Positions 58,789 to 64,000 of a DNA stretch of 64,000 nt are shown here, one piece after another. The stretch's first letter is position 1, and each line of letters starts with the position of its first letter. Origin of the DNA: Amorphophallus konjac (taxonomy: Eukaryota; Streptophyta; Magnoliopsida; Alismatales; Araceae); NCBI GenBank assembly GCA_022559845.1, contig CM040126.1:125030886-125094885 (forward strand), in the 5' to 3' direction. The notes beneath the pieces are model-generated. The model saw nothing but the letters and a program-made list of their open reading frames with translations. It was not told where the DNA came from and ran no database searches. Made by a program: the position numbers and the translations under genes.

Positions 58789-60315
58789 ACTCTCTGATGG
58801 CTTGAATAAACCTTGTGAATGTTGAATGTTGCAACAGACTCATGATCATGCATGACATTCATATTTTTTTTTGGCATCACACTCATGATCATCACTGCAT
58901 ATCATAACAGTGGTATTTAATTCTTGCCATTCATTTGCAAAACTGCATGCATATAGACAGGGGGAGTATTGTTAGAAATTCAGAGTGGTCATCAACCTTA
59001 TTGAAATCCAAATTCTTTGACCCTGAATGAGTTGAGTCTGACAATATGGCAATCTGTTAGTGAGTTCTGATTCCTAAGCAATAGAAAACAGACTTCTTCT
59101 CTTATAAGAATTTTAATTACTTAAAGACTGACTTTGATGGTTTAAATTTTATAAACTTTAAAGTTTAAAGATTGTAATCAGTAAATAAGAAAGTTGAAAA
59201 TTGATAAAGCTCTCAACCCTTATCTTATTTCATGTCAGACAAAGCTAATCATATCTGAAATCTGAAAACTCATCTGAAATCATGTTAGAGAAGCTAAGTA
59301 TGTCTATTGTTCTTAAACAAGTCATTCTGAAATAAATAAAGGACAGCTAAGAAAGATATTGAAAAATATTGAAAATTAATTGAAAATAACATTGGCAGAG
59401 CAGTGACTGGTAAAATACTGAGAAACTAAGTGATCCATCAAAGAAATGGACAATACTTAAGTCATGAGGTATATCAGTTATCTCTGTATAAAATGATCAA
59501 AATAGTAGGGTGGTTTCACTGAGTACCTGGGGGTAACTGGCGTCTGATAAATGTTTACCCTCACACAAAAATGTGTAAATCAGTTCTATTGAATTTGATC
59601 ATAGCAGAATGGTCCATCGTGTTGAGTATCTAGGGATATATATCCTTACGCAAAAAGATAAATGGTACCTGAATGCCCTTAATGAACTAATATTGAAAAT
59701 GCTGTTCCTTCAAAAGAAATTTCATGGATGTCAATTTGTTTCATTTCAATACATGACTTGGTAACTCTTAACATTTTTTTTACTGAGTCTATGAAAGTAA
59801 GATATTTTGAAACTGAATCTCTCATGCAAATGTGATTCTGGTTTATTATTTTATCATGCACAGAAAACTTATCCATTGATTGTAGTGCATGAACTCAAAA
59901 TTTTATAGTCTTTAAACCAGAATTCTTTCTGAAAGTAGTTTCTAAATTCATATGACTGAAGACTCTGTACTTTAGAATGCTTATTCCTGAACTACTTGTT
60001 CAGAATGCCAGTCAGATGATCTCTCTTGTTCCTTCCCTTGTAATCACTTTCCCTCCTCTTTGTTGATGGCAAAGGGGGAGTATATTGTCTGTTTGATGAA
60101 TTATGAATTCATTCCAGGGGGAGTGTATGAATCATGTTATGGCAAAGGGGGAGATCTTGTGAGCAGGGAGTTAGTTTTTATTTTGTAGCATGCATTCATA
60201 GCATCTGCATGACAATCTGAATAACAAATCATGTCTTTCATCAAAAATTCATCTGAATGATAGGTTGTTGCTCTTCTATATGATAGGGGGTTGCCATCAT
60301 CAAAAAGGGGGAGAT
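58789..60315 (+). other. 3' non-coding internal region of the SIRE-type element
   Basis: No supported protein and no envelope-like frame. It contains five sense-strand GGGGGAG runs (near 58960, 60073, 60117, 60146 and the polypurine tract at 60304-60313). Parts match 1-1298 and the 3' region of the minus-strand element. Confidence 0.8.
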
Positions 60316-63171
60316 TGTTGTGACTCCTCTGTGTTGATGATGTTGACAATATGCTTCACTTCATTGGCAACAGCTTGTTTTGATTGATTGGCAACTAGTT
60401 ATGTTTTGATGAAATTGTTTTTATCAGATTGTCTGTGTGTTCTATGCATTTCACATGTCTACACATTGCACACACACACAAGTCTATACACTCAAAGTCT
60501 ATACATTACATTGTGTTGTGTTTGTGCATCGTTAAGAACATAAGTCTATACATCCATTGCTTCAGTTCAATACCTGCTATGTGCATGCATTGCATCGGTG
60601 CATTGCTTCCTCTATGTATATACTGCATCAGTGCATCCATCAGGCATACAGTCTATACACTAATGCATGTGAGGTACTGTCTGCACGATAATGTCTATAC
60701 ATTGCTGCATTGTTCGCACAGGCTAAGTCTATACATCGTCCGTCTCAGTTGAGCTTCAAAGCCTGTACATCCACCGTCTCACTTGAGCTGTGAAGTCTAT
60801 ACACTGTCCGTCTTACTTAGTGTCTCATGCAGCGTCAGATCAGTAAGTCTGTACATTGCATTGGTTAAGTCTGTACACTGTCCGTCTCACTTAGCGTCTT
60901 ATGCATTGGGCAAAGTCCATACACTACAGCTCACATAACTAGCAAGTCTATACATTACATTGTGGTGTTTGTGCTCAAAGTCTATACAGTGCTTGCACTG
61001 TCATTCAAAGTCCATACATTGGACTGTAGCATGCACGAAGCTAAGTCCATACATTAGTGAAGTCTGTACAGCGTCATGCATCATTCTTCAAAGTCCATAC
61101 ACTGCACTGTAGCTTGCTCGAGGTGAAGTCTGTACATTCACCAGTTGAACTTCGAAGTCTATACATTGGGATCTTTACCTACGTTCAGTTTTGCAAGTCT
61201 GTACATTAGGCTTTCAGATAAAGTCTATACATCCCAGAACTTTGCAAGTCTGTACATTGCTGCTTTGCCAAAGTCTTTACATTGTGAACCTTCAAGTCTG
61301 TACAGACTTTGCTTCGCTCAAGTCTGTACATCGTCCAGTTGTCTTTGGCAAGTCTTCACATTGTGAAGTCTATACATTCAATTGCTTTGCTTCGCTCAAG
61401 TCTGTACATCGTCCAGTTGTCTTTGGCAAGTCTTCACATTGTGAAGTCTATACATTCAATTGCTTTGCTTTGCTCAAGTCTGTATAGCCTTTTCCTTGGC
61501 AAGTCTATACATCGTTCATGAAGTCTGAACAACAAGCAAGTTTGTACATCGGACTAGTCTGCATCAGCTAAGTCCATACATCATAGAGTGCATTGCATGC
61601 ATCATTCATGAAGTCTCGAGCTGAAGGCTGGCTAAGTCTATACATCGTCCGTCTTCCTTAGAGTCGTATGCATATCATGAAGTCTGTACATCGCATAGCA
61701 TTCAAGTCCGTACATTGTGCATCTTTTGAGTTGAAGTCCATACATCGTTCAGTTGTCTGTCCAAGTCTTTACATTGCGTAAGTCTATACATTGGCTGCTG
61801 AATGTTCTTCAAAGTCTGCACATTGCATTACACTTCAGCAAGCCTGTACAGCGGTTGCCTTCATATAGGAAGTCTGTACATTGCATAGCTCTACATATAC
61901 AAAGTCTAGACAACATTGCACGATGAGTCTACATATTCATATGGCATGTCTATACAACCATCTGCTATGTTCTTAGCATTGCATACCTGAAGTCTGTACA
62001 ATGCCATAGCACTGCATTCACTAAGTCTGTACAACGCCATGGCCCTGCATACGTAGAGTCTGTACACTGCATTCGAGTTCACAAAGTCTATACAGTGAAG
62101 CGTATACAATGCATTACACTCTACAAAGTCTGTACAGGGTTTATACTTAAACTGATAATTCGATCCTCTATCTGACAGGGACTCCTGGCTGAGATTGATG
62201 ACTTGGCTCATGATCCAAGGAGGACGAGGTGCCCAGATGGTGACACGTGGAAGCAGCCCATCCAGGATGCTACCATGTGGATGAAATTTCCTCGGATCTG
62301 GCAAATTCTATGGGCGGGAAATGTGGAAGCCACGCGCCCTTATCCAATATGTTGCTGGTATATATATGAGCCTTCTTCTTCAGAAGGAGGCTGATCGAAC
62401 AAGTGGCAAAGTCTATACAGTGAGACTGAAAGTCTGAAGCAGCAGAGAGCCACCGAGATCCACAGAGAAGAAAAGTAGAGAAGAGAAGAAAGAGAGAAAA
62501 GAGAGATGTGTTGAGAGAGTTTGATTGAGAGAGTTGAGTTGAGAGAGCTTTCGAGAGGTCTTGTAAATCAGACTCTTGGTTCAGATACCAGAGTTGATTC
62601 TGCTCATACTTGAGCTACATTCGTCTTGTTTTTACATTTCGTTTGTTTTTGTTTTTCTTGATTTCGATACACGTTTGTTATCAAGCTGTGAGGCAGTAAT
62701 TGCAGTGGAGGTTTCCACTGGACAGGTGAAGCTGTAATCCTCAACAGGCGAGACTTGGTCTCGGACGGCTAAGTTGTATTGCCCAGCGGTTGCAGAGGAT
62801 CTGTTCCTCTAGTCGGCAAGCTGTAAAGCCCAGCGAAGCTGTGTATCAGCGGTTGTTGGAAAGCTGCGAAGCCCAGCTGTTCAAGCTGTGAGTCAGCAGA
62901 ATCCACACTCTAGTTGGAGTGTGGGGTGGACGTAGGTCTCTGACCGAACCACCTAAAAATCTTGGGTGTCTTGTGTTTGTGAGATTGCTTGTGATTTGCT
63001 ATGTGGCTGCATGTGTCGACACTCTTCATAGTGTTCTTTCTGTCATTCAACAGTTGTTTGTTTAAATTCCGCATTAGAGCTCAACTGTGTTTTAAAATTA
63101 GACATTAGATCTATTCACCCCCCTCTAGATCCACACTTCGTGGAGATAGACTGCGTCCATCTAACATAACA
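60316..63171 (+). mobile_element. 3' LTR of the SIRE-type copia element
   Basis: 2856 bases, same layout as the 5' LTR: array 60455-62145, TATA 62359-62368, stem-loops 62700-62930, end AACATAACA at 63171. Small indels and scattered substitutions distinguish it from the 5' copy. Confidence 0.9.
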
Positions 63172-64000
63172 TCAGAGACCGTTACTGGCCTCTGGCGGCC
63201 CCACGATGGACCGCAACACTCCATAGTGTGCCGGTTAGTTTTAGGTCGGCTGAGGTTGGCGGCCCAACCTCTGACCGCCACTTGCCTTTGGCGGCCCTAT
63301 GGGGGTTCGCCTAGGTTCGTTTTCCTCGATTCTAGTGTAGGTCGGTTCAGCTTACCGGTTGTATGATAAACCGCCACACTTGCTGTAGCAGCCCTAGTCT
63401 TGACCGCTACGGTCCGTTGAATGAGTCAACGGGTGTATGTCGGTTCGAGTTGGCGGCCCTAGTTCTGACCACCAATGTGCTGTAGCGCGCCTTCTTAGGC
63501 CGCTACAGATGGTTTGACAGGGTCAATGTTTTAAGTCGGTTGGCCTTGGTGGCCCAACCTTCGTTCGTTTCTTCCTTGTAGTGAGCCCTTCTTAGGCCAC
63601 TACAGCCCATTTGTCTTAGGTCCATGTTTTAGGGCGGTTAGTGTGGCGGTTCACTCTTAGACCGCCTTAGTCCATGCAGCGTGTCTATATTAGACCGCTT
63701 CGGTGGTTTGACTGAATAGGTCGGTTCAGGGTTGACTCAGTTTAGCGGCCATATCTTTGACCGCCACAGTCACCTCGCGACCCATTGTAAGACCGTTGGA
63801 GTCTTTACCTCTATGTGTGTAGTGGCTTCTTCCTTGGCTGCTTGTGTTGCTTAGCGACCGAGTGATGTACCGCTTGCATCCGAGAGGATGGTTTCCTGGT
63901 ATTTTGGTTTCCGATTGTCTTGGCTTGACCTTGTGGGTTGCTATGGACGCACTTTTTATTTATTAATTAAGATCTATGGTTATTGGGTTTATTAAGTGCG
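63172..64000 (+). repeat. Host region continued, with GGCGGCCC and ACCGCCA motif cluster
   Basis: Continues the sequence cut at 50332. About twenty short words such as GGCGGCCC, GACCGCCA, GACCGCTAC, TAGGCCGCTACAG and GTCGGTT occur in both orientations over 650 bases, then more ordinary sequence to the window edge. No protein. The style resembles the CGCG clusters in the gypsy LTRs here, which supports a gypsy LTR origin. Confidence 0.5.

Larger units (their letters stand above)
50333..63171 (+). mobile_element. Nearly full-length SIRE-type copia element (family 3)
   Basis: A 12.84-kb element with LTRs of 2857 and 2856 bases, TGTTG...AACA ends, a GGTATCAGAGCC primer-binding site, open gag, broken pol in copia order (protease, integrase, reverse transcriptase, RNase H), a 1.5-kb 3' non-coding region and the polypurine tract AAAAAGGGGGAGAT. 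Flanks TCAAA (50328-50332) and TCAGA (63172-63176) are a 5-bp duplication with one change. The pol motifs and 3' region fit the SIRE/Maximus lineage; no envelope-like frame is visible. LTR differences are few, so the insertion is fairly recent despite the pol damage. Confidence 0.9.

Noticed and set aside
58789..60315. Envelope-like gene expected in some SIRE elements
   Set aside because: The region after pol holds only short frames and repeated purine runs. No signal peptide, coiled coil or transmembrane pattern was seen.

Overview
The window reads as repeat-rich intergenic DNA of a flowering plant with a large genome. There is no bacterial gene organisation, no rRNA, tRNA or CRISPR, and no convincing host gene. 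Nearly everything is LTR retrotransposon: Ty1/copia elements of SIRE (Maximus) type, a Ty3/gypsy chromovirus of Tekay/Del type, gag-only relatives of both, and older LTR pieces, nested in one another. The species cannot be named from the sequence.

Layout: (1) 1-4230 is the 3' end of a plus-strand SIRE-type element (non-coding internal region, polypurine tract, 2.9 kb 3' LTR). (2) 4231-5861 is CCA-rich spacer and a diverged dispersed repeat. (3) 5862-29584 is a head-to-tail concatemer of a gag-only gypsy element (TR-GAG type) with four LTRs and three decayed gag cassettes: LTR-A (5' truncated), gag1, LTR-B, gag2, LTR-C, gag3, LTR-D. LTR-C is split by (4) a complete minus-strand gag-only copia element at 14011-23704, with perfect AGTGT target duplications and an open 660-codon gag ORF with a five-knuckle zinc array. 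(5) 29585-35977 holds an unassigned stretch, a 665-bp tandem duplication, an older relative of the TR-GAG LTR, and a purine-rich LTR-like block. (6) 35978-46867 is a minus-strand gypsy chromovirus with ATTCG target duplications, degenerate gag-pol and a C-terminal chromodomain-like tail. Its gag, polypurine tract and LTR start match the TR-GAG units, so its family is the probable autonomous partner. (7) 46868-50332 is A-rich sequence with palindromic repeats, a second copy of the dispersed repeat, and the left half of an LTR-like host region. (8) 50333-63171 is a nearly full-length plus-strand SIRE-type element (2.86 kb LTRs, open gag, pol with one frameshift and several stops) inserted in that region, which resumes at 63172-64000.

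Three features recur. All three copia families carry, upstream of the TATA box, an irregular array of the 14-mer AAGTCTRTACATTG, always on the element's sense strand. Downstream of the TATA box, in the transcribed part, they carry a run of short perfect stem-loops ending in a conserved block; one stem is conserved in pairing but not in sequence. Autonomous and gag-only forms of both superfamilies lie side by side, which suggests supply of pol in trans. The gypsy LTRs and other blocks have their own unrelated clustered short motifs, so motif clusters in LTRs are a general theme of this window.
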